64,000 bases of DNA from NCBI RefSeq assembly GCF_028816455.1, contig NZ_CP118246.1:2494501-2558500 (forward strand), given 5' to 3'. The notes beneath the pieces were generated by a model. That model did not search any database. It was not told the origin of the DNA and was given only the letters and a program-made list of their open reading frames with translations. This document shows, in pieces, positions 18,858-28,514 of the stretch (within the stretch, counting starts at the first letter, position 1; each line of letters begins with the position of its first letter). The stretch comes from Devosia algicola (GTDB taxonomy: Bacteria; Pseudomonadota; Alphaproteobacteria; Rhizobiales; Devosiaceae). Both the position numbers and the translations under genes were made by a program.

Positions 18858-20989
18858 TCAGCCGGTCCGCTGCACCTGCGCCTCAACGCGTTCGCGTTCG
18901 GCACCCAGCAATCGCTCCAGCTTTTTGAGCCTGAATCGGCGGCGAGAACAGATAACCCTGAATTTCGTCGCACCCTTGGTCTCGCACCATATCGAGTTGT
19001 TCCTGGGTTTCGATGCCTTCAGCTGTTGTTGTCATCCCCAGACTTTTGCCGAGCCCGACAATGGCCTGGATGATCGCCAGACTGTCTTTTCGCGTCGTCA
19101 GCCCACGCATGAAGGTGCGGTCGATCTTGATCTTGTCGAAGGGGAAACTGCGCAGATAGGCTCAGCGACGAATAGCCTGTGCCAAAATCGTCCAGGCAAA
19201 TACGCACGCCCATGGCGCGCAACGCGTGCAGGCACGCCAGCGTTTGATCATTTTCCGCCAAGAGCAGCGATTCGGTGATTTCCAGTTCCAGCCGACTCGC
19301 CGGCATGTTGACATCCGAAAGCGCTGAACGCACCAGCCCCACAAGGTCCTGGCTCTTGAACTGAATCGGCGACAGATTGACTGCCACCCGTGCATTGGTC
19401 GGCCAGTCAGCGGCCAATTTGCAGGCCTGACGCAACACCCATTCGCCAATGGAAACGATCAGCCCGGTTTCCTCGGCAATAGGAATGAACTCAGCCGGGG
19501 AAACGATCCGCCCCTCATGCTCCCAGCGCAGCAGGGCTTCGGCACAACTGATGCCGTTCCGCCCGATATCGAATATTGGCTGAAACATCAGGTGCATTTC
19601 ACCATTGTCCAGCGCCCGGCGCAGCCCCGCTTCGATGACCCGACGCTGCTGCAGGGCCGCGTCCATGCCGCTTTCAAAGAAATGATAGGTCGAGCGGCCC
19701 TCATTCTTGGCCTTGTAAAGGGCCAGGTCCGCATTGCGCATCAACGTATCGGCTTCCTCGCCATCATGGGGCGCCATCGCAATGCCGATACTGACGCCAA
19801 TATCAATCTGCTGGCCATCGATGTGGATCGGCGCCCTGATCGACTTGATGATTCGCTCGGCCACGCGCGCAACTTGCTCTGGCGTTTCAATCGGCCGGAT
19901 CAGCAAGGAAAATTCATCGCCCCCCAACCGTGCCAGCACATCGGTTTCCCGCGTTGCGCCCCACAATCGAGCCGAAACCTGTTTGAGCACCGCGTCGCCA
20001 ACGGCATGACCCAACGTGTCGTTAACCGCCTTGAACCGATCCAGATCAATGAACATGACCGCAGCCGCTTCGCCGCGGCGGGCACCCGCCTCGGTCCGCG
20101 CCATCTGCTCGAGAAACTCGATACGGTTGGGCAGGTCGGTCAGCGCGTCATGTCGTGCCAGATGGCGAATACGTTCCTCGTTCTGGCGCTGCTCGGTAAT
20201 GTCTTCATGGGTGGTAACCCAGCCGCCATCTTTCATCGGATGCTGCTGCATCATGATGGTGCGACCGGCAAATTGATGAATGCGCTTGCCATATTGCGCC
20301 CTTGCGCCAACATCGCGGCGCCACTGCATGTAGCCCTCGCGGCCCTCGCTCGTGGCAAATCCATGGTCGAACAGATAGGTCAGAATATCTTCGATGCCAG
20401 TGCCCGGTCGCAGCAGACGCTTTGGCAGTTTGTAGATACGGGCATAGGGCTCGTTACACACGATCAGCCGTCCCTGCGAATCGCACATGGAAAGCCCCTG
20501 GGAGATATTGTTGACAGCGGCATCAAGGCGCAGATTTTGCCGCGCCAGTTCATTTTCGCGCTTTTGTTGCAACTGCTCGCGCTCAACCTGCTCGGAAACG
20601 TCCTCGTGGGTCACCACCCACCCGAGCCCTTCAGCATAGCTGTGCGCCGTTTGAAGCCAGCGACCGTCAGGCATCATTTCCTGACTCTTGACTTGCTCAC
20701 CGAAGCGGTTGGCCAGCAGCTCTCCGGTATAATTTTCGTAAAATGCCTGTGAATCGGTGGCAGGATGATTGCCCAGGCCGATGGACAGGTCGACGACCTC
20801 TTCGAGCGTCATGCCGCGCGATAATTGCGCCAGCGAAAAGCCGTAAAAGTCGCGGTATTTCTTGTTCCACATGACGAGGCGAAACTGTGGACTCCAGACG
20901 CAAAAGCCAAAGGGAATGGCTTCGAGCGCCGCATCGAGCAGCAGCGCGTCGGCCAAAGCCTGTTCTTTGCCAGCGGTCTCGGCTTGCAC
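18858..20989 (-). CDS. PAS-PAS-GGDEF-EAL c-di-GMP turnover protein, two frameshifts
   Basis: The corrected product is about 709 residues with no membrane segment, starting at a GTG. Two PAS domains lead (IPFGFCVWSPQFRLVMWNKK and NNISQGLSMCDSQGRLIVCN). The GGDEF domain is intact ([12 protein letters not shown]) and has the product-binding RxxD site (RETD) five residues before it. The EAL domain keeps [31 protein letters not shown] and EGIET. It is likely bifunctional. Breaks at 19158-19163 and 18927-18932 are GAGCT insertions; the second hides the true C-terminus, which after correction runs IQLKKLERLLGAERERV to a TGA at 18858-18860. Confidence 0.9.
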
Positions 20990-21078
20990 TTTAATCCTTG
21001 GCGCCCCAACGCGTTCTGTAAGCCAAAAATTTAGGCACTTATACTTAATGAGGCCTTAAGATCGTTTAGTACGGAAAC

Positions 21079-21104
21079 GGACGGCCCCGGACCGAGGGCC
21101 GTCC
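21079..21104 (-). terminator. Terminator of argG
   Basis: GGACGGCCC (21079-21087) pairs with GGGCCGTCC (21096-21104) around an 8-base loop. It begins eight bases after the argG stop on the minus strand. The following bases (GTTTCCG) contain a short T-run. Confidence 0.65.
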
Positions 21105-21111
21105 CAAAGTC

Positions 21112-22342
21112 CTAGTTGCGCTGGGCTATCAGCCGGGCGCGCGCCGCATAGGTCTTGAGGCGCAAACCCTGCAGCTTTATAAAGCCTTCAGCATCATGAT
21201 GATCATAGGTGCCCGACCCCTCTTCAAAGGTCACCAGATCCTCTGAATAGAGCGAGAATGGCGAGGTGCGGGCGATGACATTGACCGAGCCCTTGTAGAG
21301 CCTGAGCGTCACTTCGCCAGTGACCAGGCTCCTGGCTCTTGTCGATCAGCGCCTGCAGCATTTCCCGGTCCGGGCTGTACCAGAAGCCATTATAGATCAG
21401 CTCGGCATATTTGGGCATGATCTCATCCTTGAGATGCGCCGCGCCCCGATCCAGCGTGATCGATTCAATGCCGCGATGGGCAGCCAGCAACACCGTGCCG
21501 CCCGGGGTTTCATAGACGCCGCGCGACTTCATGCCGATAAACCGGTTTTCTACCAGATCGAGCCGACCAACGCCGTGCTTGCCGCCCAGCTCATTAAGCT
21601 TGGTCAGCACCATGGCGGGCGAAAGCGTGACGCCATTGACCGAAACCGCATCGCCTTTTTCAAAGCCGACAGTGATGGTTTCAGGCTCATTGGGAGCGGT
21701 CAGCGGATCGGCGGTGCGTTGAAAAATATATTCGGGTGCGACATCTGCGGGATCCTCGAGCAACTTGCCTTCCGAAGACGTGTGCAACAGATTGGCGTCG
21801 ACCGAGAACGGGGCTTCGCCGCGCTTGTCCTTGGCAATGGGGATCCGATTCTTTTCGGCATATTCGATCAGCCTGGTCCGGCTCTGCAAATCCCACTCGC
21901 GCCATGGCGCAATCACCCTGATCGAGGGATTGAGTGCATTGGCGGTCAATTCAAACCGCACCTGATCATTGCCCTTGCCGGTGGCACCATGAGAAATCGC
22001 GTCTGCCCCCGATTCCTCGGCGATCTCGATCAGTCTCTTGGCGATCAAGGGGCGCGCGATCGAGGTGCCCAGCAGATATTGGCCCTCATAAACCGTATTG
22101 GCGCGGAACATCGGGAAGACGAAATCACGCACGAATTCCTCGCGCAGATCCTCGATGTGGATTTCCCTGATCCCCATCATTTCGGCTTTCTTGCGCGCTG
22201 GTTCCAGCTCCTCGCCCTGCCCGAGATCAGCGGTAAAGGTCACCACTTCGCAATCATAGGTTTCCTGCAGCCATTTCAGAATGATCGAGGTATCCAGACC
22301 GCCCGAATAGGCCAGAACCACTTTTTTGATGTCTTTTGTCAT
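21112..22342 (-). CDS. argG: Argininosuccinate synthase, one frameshift
   Basis: The corrected product is about 409 residues, the family length. It joins citrulline and aspartate using ATP in arginine synthesis. The N-terminal PP-loop [15 protein letters not shown] is present, as are [15 protein letters not shown] and the [12 protein letters not shown] segment. Start ATG 22342 gives [15 protein letters not shown]. The frame breaks at 21326-21331; correction restores [17 protein letters not shown]. Another GAGCT in the same gene (near 22205) is intact. Arginine synthesis would be lost if the break were real. Confidence 0.95.
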
Positions 22343-22455
22343 TGCAAACCCATGCTCGATAACCCGCGTCGCGGGCAAATTTTGGCGCACCCTATTCAAG
22401 CCGCAGGGCGCGTGCAATTGTCCGTGCCAAGATTCTTGGATTTGAGTGATTTTGA

Positions 22456-23103
22456 ATGCCCCCCTTTGTCCCTGACCTGCCGGTGATCCTCGCCTTCGGA
22501 CTTGCCGCCCTGTTGCTGGCGGTCACCCCCGGCCCCGACATGGCATTGTTTGTTTCGCGCACCATCAATTTTGGCCGCCTGCATGGCTTCGCCACCATAT
22601 TGGGGGCGCTGTCGGGCATTGCCGTGCACACAGCGCTCGTCGCCTTTGGCATTTCAGTGCTGATCATTGCCGCGCCCGCCGCCTTTTGGGCGCTCAAGAT
22701 CATCGGCGCGCTCTATCTGATCTGGCTGGCCATTCAGGCCATCCGCTCGGGCACGGCGCTGACGCTCAACCGGCGCGCCGGCAAGATGCCGCGTATGGCC
22801 CAAAGCTATATGACCGGTCTCGGCATCAATCTGACCAACCCCAAAGTGGCACTGTTCTTCATCACCTTCCTGCCCCAGTTCGTTTCAGCCCACGATCCCG
22901 ACGCTTCAGGCAAACTGCTGTTTTTAGGCGTTGAGTTTGTCACCGTCTCGCTGCCCGTGGTAATCGCCATCGTGCTGGCGGCTGAATGGCTGACCACGAC
23001 GCTTAGGGAAAAACAATGGGTCGGTCGCGCCCTTAACTGGAGTTTTGCCGCCGTCTTCATGGCCTTTGCCGCGACCATCCTTTTGGCCGAGGGGCGCCGC
23101 TAA
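22456..23103 (+). CDS. LysE/RhtB family exporter
   Basis: The 215-residue product has about six transmembrane helices and the family signature near the N-terminus ([19 protein letters not shown]). The middle reads [22 protein letters not shown], which is also typical. Such proteins export amino acids or similar metabolites from the cytoplasm. The substrate cannot be told. The gene is divergent from argG and its stop overlaps that of the convergent GNAT gene. Confidence 0.9.
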   Translation: MPPFVPDLPVILAFGLAALLLAVTPGPDMALFVSRTINFGRLHGFATILGALSGIAVHTALVAFGISVLIIAAPAAFWALKIIGALYLIWLAIQAIRSGTALTLNRRAGKMPRMAQSYMTGLGINLTNPKVALFFITFLPQFVSAHDPDASGKLLFLGVEFVTVSLPVVIAIVLAAEWLTTTLREKQWVGRALNWSFAAVFMAFAATILLAEGRR

Positions 23104-23520
23104 AGCTTGAACTCGTAATATTTGATGGTGTCTTCCTTGGCATCGAGCGAACGGTAAAGTCCGTTGGCCGCATCATTATCCAGCTCGGTCCCGAGCCAGG
23201 CGTCCTCGCAACCATGCTCGCGCCCCCAAATCATCAATTCGGCCATCATGGCGCTGGCGATGCCCCGCCGCAAATAGGCGTCGGCGGTGCCCACTTCATC
23301 GACAAAAAGTTCAGTGACCTTGTCGGGATGGTGATGCAGCACACCAACGCATTGCCCCACGACGAGCCTCACCATCAAATGCCAGGACCATCAGATTCTC
23401 GGCGGTGGCGAGATAGGTTTTGAGCCGCCCGGGATCTATTGGCTCGTCAAACACACCATCAGCGACTGTGCTCAACAGGGCCGCATCACCAACCCCGATG
23501 CGTCGATAGGAAATGGGCAT
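23100..23520 (-). CDS. GNAT family N-acetyltransferase, one frameshift
   Basis: The corrected product is 139 residues from ATG 23520 (MPISYRRIGVGD). The acetyl-CoA-binding stretch is clear: VTELFVDEVGTADAYLRRG then IASAMMAELM. The substrate is unknown. The frame breaks at the palindromic site 23364-23370 (GAGCCTC for GAGCTC); correction gives LAFDGELVVGQCVGVL. A second GAGCT in the same gene (within 23178-23191) is intact. Confidence 0.82.
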
Positions 23521-23605
23521 GGTCGACCCTTCCGCTGCTTGCACCATCGCGGCCATGCAACCATGATTGCCGCTTCGTGCCAATGCATCGTTTGGCTTGA
23601 CCGTC

Positions 23606-24808
23606 CTAGCCGGTGAGCGCGTCGCGATCCTTCTTGCTCAGCCGTTCGCTTTCCGACTTGAGCTGGCCGCAGGCGGCAAATATATCGCGACCGCGCGGGG
23701 TGCGCACCGGGCTGGCATAACCGGCCTTGTTGACGATATCGGCAAAACGCTCGATCCGCGACGACGGCGAGCAACCATAATTGGTGCCCGGCCATGGATT
23801 GAACGGGATCAGATTGATCTTGGCCGGAATACCGGCCAGCAGCCGCACCAGTTCGCGCGCATCCGCATCGCTGTCATTGATGCCATCGAGCATCACATAT
23901 TCAAAGGTGATCCGGCGCGCATTCGACAGACCCGGATAATTGCGGCAGGCCTCAAGCAGTTCCGCCAACGGATATTTCTTGTTGATCGGCACCAGCACAT
24001 CGCGCAGATCATCATTGACCGCATGCAGCGAGATCGCCAGCATCACGTCGATTTCCCGGCCCGTTGGCCCGATGAAGGGCACGACGCCCGAGGTCGACAG
24101 CGTAATGCGGCGCTTGGAGAGGCTCATCCCGTCCCCCGCTGATGCAATCAGCAGCGCCTGCTTGACGTTTTCGTAATTGTAGAGCGGCTCGCCCATGCCC
24201 ATCATCACCACATTGGTAATGGCGCGACTATCGCCACCAGGCACCAGGCCACCATCCGCCGGACGGCTGCCGCCGGGAAAATCGCCCAGCCGCTCGCGCG
24301 CCATCAGCATCTGCCCCAGGATTTCGCCCGGGGTCAGATTGCGCACCAGCTTTTGCGTGCCGGTATGGCAAAAAGTGCAGGTCAGCGTGCAGCCAACTTG
24401 CGAGGACACGCAAAGCGTTCCCCGATCCGCCTCGGGAATATAGACGGTTTCCACCTCGACGGGCGGCAGGCGCGGATTGGCCGGATCACGGAACCGGAAC
24501 AGCCATTTGCGTGTGCCATCAGAGGAAATCTGCTCGGAAACAATTTCGGGCCGATCCAGAATGAACTCATCGGCCAGCAGCTGGCGCACCGGCTTGGCGA
24601 TATTGCTCATCCTGTCAAAGTCAGTGACGCCATTGACATAAAGCCAGTTCCACAACTGGCTGGCGCGCATGCGGCTTTCCTTGTCGGCAATGCCGATGCC
24701 CGCAAGCGTTTGGGCCAATTGCGGCTTGCTCATACCGATAAGCGAAGGACGTCCAGGCGCGGCAGGGCGCACGGCAGTCGAATGGTCGAGATCAAGCACA
24801 ATGCTCAT
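23606..24808 (-). CDS. rlmN: Dual-specificity RNA methyltransferase RlmN
   Basis: The 400-residue radical-SAM enzyme methylates C2 of A2503 in 23S rRNA and of A37 in some tRNAs. The cluster-binding motif CTLTCTFC is present, followed by [33 protein letters not shown] and [12 protein letters not shown] are family motifs. The catalytic C-terminal cysteine is in [11 protein letters not shown]. Start ATG 24808 gives [17 protein letters not shown] near 23659 is intact and the gene is unbroken. Confidence 0.95.
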   Translation of the reverse strand: MSIVLDLDHSTAVRPAAPGRPSLIGMSKPQLAQTLAGIGIADKESRMRASQLWNWLYVNGVTDFDRMSNIAKPVRQLLADEFILDRPEIVSEQISSDGTRKWLFRFRDPANPRLPPVEVETVYIPEADRGTLCVSSQVGCTLTCTFCHTGTQKLVRNLTPGEILGQMLMARERLGDFPGGSRPADGGLVPGGDSRAITNVVMMGMGEPLYNYENVKQALLIASAGDGMSLSKRRITLSTSGVVPFIGPTGREIDVMLAISLHAVNDDLRDVLVPINKKYPLAELLEACRNYPGLSNARRITFEYVMLDGINDSDADARELVRLLAGIPAKINLIPFNPWPGTNYGCSPSSRIERFADIVNKAGYASPVRTPRGRDIFAACGQLKSESERLSKKDRDALTG

Positions 24809-24906
24809 GGGGCCGAATGTCCGGAATAAAGGGATTGGCGCGGCCAATACCATATCGGGCAGGCTTAGGCAAAGGAACCCGGTGCGGACCAGCTATGCCG
24901 GCAGGT

Positions 24907-25407
24907 TCAACATTCCCCGGCAATGGCCTGGGATGCAGCCGTCGCCCCCGAAAGCGAAAATGTTTCCTTGATCTTGATGCCGGCCGCCGACGTACCCTCG
25001 ATCACAAGCGTTGACCCGGCACGAATGGCCCCGGCCAGATTGGCGCTCTGGCTGGCATCATCGAGCCAGGCCGCATCCTTTTGCGTGAACAGGGCAAAGC
25101 TCTGCCCGCCAATGCTGACGGTGGCCTTGCTGTCAGGAGCGAAGTCAAATCCGGCAACCAGATTGAATTCATTGGTGACATTTTCCGCTGGCCGGTGCGC
25201 CACATAGATCTGCGCCTGGGTATAGCCATTGGGCTGCGGCTCCACCGATGTGGGCTTGGTCATTGCAAAGCAGACCTGATTGCTCGCGTCGGTTGAGGCA
25301 TAGGCCGACCAGTCCCGATAGTCGCCCAAAAGGCGAACCGTTTCAGCCATGGCCCCCTGAGTCGCTGCCAAGGCCAAGGTAAACGCCAGAAGCGCGCAAT
25401 ATTTCAT
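24907..25407 (-). CDS. Secreted IalB-family protein
   Basis: The 166-residue product has a signal peptide ending near ATQGAMA. The mature part fits the invasion-associated locus B (IalB) family: LLGDYRDWSAYASTDAS, a VCFAMTKP segment, then WLDD and SLSGATAASQAIAGEC at the end, with two cysteines. IalB is needed for erythrocyte invasion in Bartonella, but most family members are in free-living alphaproteobacteria and have no known role. A second copy lies 101 bases upstream. Confidence 0.78.
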   Translation of the reverse strand: MKYCALLAFTLALAATQGAMAETVRLLGDYRDWSAYASTDASNQVCFAMTKPTSVEPQPNGYTQAQIYVAHRPAENVTNEFNLVAGFDFAPDSKATVSIGGQSFALFTQKDAAWLDDASQSANLAGAIRAGSTLVIEGTSAAGIKIKETFSLSGATAASQAIAGEC

Positions 25408-25508
25408 CGGTCTTGCCTTCTTGACTGCAGGAGTCGGAAAATGGGCCATCATCAATGCCCCGACTGGCTTAAGTGGTTTTGCCGCAGCGAGCAATTGTAC
25501 CCGTGCCC

Positions 25509-26030
25509 TTATTTGCACGCATCCTCCATCGCATTCATAGCCGCAGTCGCCCCGGACAGCGAATAGGTATCGGTCGTCGTCGTACCCCTCTGGCTGGTGC
25601 CCTTGACCACCAGCTTGCTGCCAGCTTTGAAGGCCTCAACAAACGGAGCTTCGTCGGCTGTCGAAGCCAGCCACGCAGCCGGGCCCTCGGTCACCATCGG
25701 ATAGGATTTGCCATCAACCGTGGCGCTGGCATTGGCCTTGGTGGTGCTGAACGGATACCCGATGATGGTCTGCACCTCATGCGGAATTCCCATCGCCTTG
25801 CGGTTAATGATGATGAAATGGATCGGATCACGATTGGCGCCTGCTGGCAGACTGGATTGGGGCACGCCCGATATATAACAGGTCATGCCTGTGTCATCAT
25901 TGCTTTGCCAGGCATTCCATGCCGTGAACTCGCCCAACAAAACCGCTTTTTGAGCGTACGCATTCGGAGCCAACGCCATGAAACCGCCGACTGCCAGACC
26001 AATTAAAAGGCCAAGGTTTTTAATCGTCAT
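25509..26030 (-). CDS. Secreted IalB-family protein, second copy
   Basis: The 173-residue product has a signal peptide (MTIKNLGLLIGLAVGGFMAL, then APNAYAQ). It shares layout with the downstream neighbour: VLLGEFTAWNAWQSNDDTG, TCYISGVPQ, then AAWL and the near-identical ending SLSGATAAMNAMEDACK. The two are diverged tandem paralogues on the minus strand. The 217 bases upstream contain no gene and presumably hold its promoter. Confidence 0.78.
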   Translation of the reverse strand: MTIKNLGLLIGLAVGGFMALAPNAYAQKAVLLGEFTAWNAWQSNDDTGMTCYISGVPQSSLPAGANRDPIHFIIINRKAMGIPHEVQTIIGYPFSTTKANASATVDGKSYPMVTEGPAAWLASTADEAPFVEAFKAGSKLVVKGTSQRGTTTTDTYSLSGATAAMNAMEDACK

Positions 26031-26247
26031 TGTATTCCATCCTTTTATTCGAGTGGGCCCAAGTTTCTGATTTGCCGCCCGCTAGCATGACCAGAACATG
26101 GTTACCAAGGAGTCAAAGGCCGCCACATTTGAACTAATAGCCACGCAAATGGGCGTCAAAGGTGACAGCAATTTGGCGGGACACAGACCGTTTTTCGGGT
26201 TTGCGCTCCTAGAGTTAAATTTTCGCTAACAGTTGCGTGAGCAGCCC

Positions 26248-26796
26248 TCAGGCCACAAATTCGCTCAAGGCGTAGCTCTGCTCGATCAGATAAGGGCCGC
26301 CCCCCACCGAATCGCGGCTCGAAAACAGCACGAAGCGCGGCACCGCAAAGCTGAGCGGCTCAAATCGGCCCGCCATGGCCATGAACCGCGCCAGATCGCC
26401 AGCCGTGGCCCCGCGCAACCGGGCCAGGGCAATATGGGGTACAAATTTGCGCCCTTCCGGCGCCAGACCAATTCGCTGCAGCACCCGCTCCTGCGCGGCC
26501 TGCAGCCGCAACAGCGCCTCATTGCCTTCCATTCCGGCATAAAGCGCCCGCGGCTTGTCGCCGCCAAAGGCGCCCAGATGGTTGAGTTTGATGGAAAAAG
26601 CGGCGGAGTTGGTTAGCCGGTCCAGACCGTCGGCCACCTCGTTGGCGGTGCCATTGTCGACGTCGCCGATAAAGCGCAGGGTGATGTGATAATTTTCCGG
26701 ATCGAGCCAGCGTGCGCCCTGCAGGCCACCCCGCTTGAGTGACAGCGCGAAGCCGATATCCGTCGGCACTTCAAGACCGGTAAAGAGCCGGGGCAT
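26248..26796 (-). CDS. thpR: RNA 2',3'-cyclic phosphodiesterase
   Basis: The 182-residue product belongs to the 2H phosphoesterase superfamily (LigT/ThpR). The two HxTL-type motifs are YHITLRFIGD near residue 38 and FVPHIALARL near residue 117. It opens 2',3'-cyclic phosphates on RNA. ATG 26796 has an excellent GAGGAGG ribosome binding site just upstream. It is divergent from the Bax-inhibitor-like gene. Confidence 0.88.
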   Translation of the reverse strand: MPRLFTGLEVPTDIGFALSLKRGGLQGARWLDPENYHITLRFIGDVDNGTANEVADGLDRLTNSAAFSIKLNHLGAFGGDKPRALYAGMEGNEALLRLQAAQERVLQRIGLAPEGRKFVPHIALARLRGATAGDLARFMAMAGRFEPLSFAVPRFVLFSSRDSVGGGPYLIEQSYALSEFVA

Positions 26797-27002
26797 GGCG
26801 CCCTCCTCTTCATAAAATCCGCGATTCGATACCCGGACGCTAACACAAACCCGCCTCTGACCCAGCCCCATATCGTCACAGCCCGGCGATCCGACTTGTA
26901 AAGCGGCGCCCATGCATCCATATTGTCTATCAAGTGGCGCTCAAACATCGCCTCCGGCGGGCATGAGTCCCGCAACAGCTTGATGGGAAAGGGACATTAC
27001 TC

Positions 27003-27772
27003 ATGGCTGAATATGACCGTCAGACCCTCAATACGCGGGCCAGCCTCGGCCGCGGCTATTGATGAGGGTCTTCGCAGCTACATGTTGCGCGTTTACAATT
27101 ATATGGGCATCGGGCTGATCGTTACCGGCGTCGTCGCCTATTTCGTCAATTCGATGGCAATCGGCACGGCTGATAACGCCGTTGGCCAACTCGCCAACGG
27201 CACCTATGTGACCCAGGCTCGGGGCGCTGCTTTATGGCAGCCCGCTGCAGTTTGTCGTCATGCTGTCGCCTCTGGCTTTTGTCATGGTGCTCAGTTTCGG
27301 CATCAACAAGATGAGCGCTTCGACTGCTCAACTGGTGTTCTGGGCCTTTGCCGCCGTCATGGGCCTGTCGCTATCGTCGATCTTCCTGGTCTATACCGGC
27401 GCCTCGATCGCAAAAGTGTTCTTCATCACCGCCGCCACGTTTGGCGCGATGAGCCTTTACGGCTACACCACCAAGCGCGACCTGACCCAAATGGGCTCGT
27501 TCCTGATGATGGGCCTGATCGGCCTGATCATCGCCATGGTGGTCAACATGTTCTTCCCCTCGGGGTTGATGGGCTTCATCATCTCGGTGGTTGGCGTTTT
27601 GATCTTTGTCGGGCTGACTGCCTATGACACACAGAAGATCAAGGAAAGCTATTCGGAAAGCCACGGCGCCGACGTCATGGCCAAGAATGCAATCATGGGC
27701 GCGCTCAGGCTTTATCTCGACTTCATCAACCTCTTTCTGATGATGCTGCGCCTGTTCGGCAATCGCAACTAG
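27003..27772 (+). CDS. Bax inhibitor-1 (YbhL/YccA) family membrane protein, two frameshifts
   Basis: The corrected product is 255 residues with seven predicted membrane segments: MAEYDRQTLNTRASSAAAID, then EGLRSYMLRVYNYMG, and later GINKMSASTAQLVFWAFA and AYDTQKIKESYSES. The C-terminal aspartate-rich pattern is that of TMBIM proteins, which in bacteria form a pH-sensitive calcium leak or interact with FtsH. Breaks lie at 27042-27047 (AGCCTC for AGCTC) and 27215-27220 (AGGCTC for AGCTC). Without both corrections the ATG at 27003 appears to give only a 19-residue peptide. Confidence 0.9.
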
Positions 27773-27792
27773 GACATGAGTTTGAGCCCAGA

Positions 27793-27810
27793 CTTGATCA
27801 ATTGATCAAG
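27793..27810. repeat. Perfect 18-bp palindrome
   Basis: CTTGATCAATTGATCAAG is its own reverse complement. It lies 20 bases after the Bax-inhibitor-like stop and just before the terminator hairpin at 27831. It could be a protein site or a small hairpin. Confidence 0.5.
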
Positions 27811-27830
27811 GATTTGGTTGGACGGATAAT

Positions 27831-27860
27831 CGGGCCGCGGTCTAAAAGGACCGCGGCCCG
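27831..27860 (+). terminator. Terminator after the Bax-inhibitor-like gene
   Basis: CGGGCCGCGGTC (27831-27842) pairs with GACCGCGGCCCG (27849-27860) around the loop TAAAAG. The 12-base perfect stem is followed by CACTGTTTTG, a modest T-run. Confidence 0.75.
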
Positions 27861-27883
27861 CACTGTTTTGTGAGAGTAGCACC

Positions 27884-28381
27884 GTGTCTGAAGCGATCCT
27901 GCGCCCCTTTGCCTGGCGCGACATTCCTGCAATCACCAATATCTATCGCCACTATGTGGAGACCTCTGTCGTCACTTTTGACACTGAACCACCGGGCGAA
28001 GCCAAAATGGCGACCAAGTTCGGCGACATGCTGGCGCTGGGTCATCCGCTGATCGTTGCCGAACAAGAGAACACGCTATTGGGCTATGCCTATGCCTCAA
28101 CCTATCGCCCCCGCCCCGCTTATCGCTTTACCTGCGAGGATTCGCTCTATCTGCATCCCGATGCGGTTGGCAAAGGTCTTGGCGGCGCCATGCTGGCGGA
28201 ATTGATTGCCCGGAGCCAGACCTTCGGTTTCAGGCAAATGATCGCCGTGATCACCGCTGGTACTCAATCCTCCATCCGCCTCCACGAAAAATTCGGCTTC
28301 GCCCATATCGGTGTGCACAAGGGCCTGGGGCTGAAATTCGACCGTTGGCTCGACATCGTCCATATGCAACGCACGCTGTGA
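27884..28381 (+). CDS. Phosphinothricin acetyltransferase-like GNAT protein
   Basis: The 165-residue product starts at GTG 27884 with MSEAILRPFAWRDIPAITNI. It has the PAT/Bar family order: YRHYVETSVVTFDTEPP, YAYASTYRPRPAYRFTCEDS, then the acetyl-CoA loop VGKGLGGAMLAELI and ending GLKFDRWLDIVHMQRTL. Relatives N-acetylate phosphinothricin or methionine sulfoximine and related amino acids. Native substrate unknown. Isolated gene, convergent with the flippase-kinase operon. Confidence 0.85.
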   Translation: MSEAILRPFAWRDIPAITNIYRHYVETSVVTFDTEPPGEAKMATKFGDMLALGHPLIVAEQENTLLGYAYASTYRPRPAYRFTCEDSLYLHPDAVGKGLGGAMLAELIARSQTFGFRQMIAVITAGTQSSIRLHEKFGFAHIGVHKGLGLKFDRWLDIVHMQRTL

Positions 28382-28514
28382 GCGAGGGCATATTTTGCCT
28401 TATACCGTGGCATTGAATTGTTGGAGACGCCCGGTCTAGCGCCGCGCGAATTGGTTTTGTGGCCTGCCCATATGCCTCCGGCATACGACTGGAAATGGCG
28501 CTACGCCACATCAG

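Noticed and set aside
19517..20752. Long plus-strand ORF of 411 residues opposite the PAS-PAS-GGDEF-EAL gene
   Set aside because: It is an antisense shadow of a well-supported gene, as expected in high-GC DNA, and has no family features.
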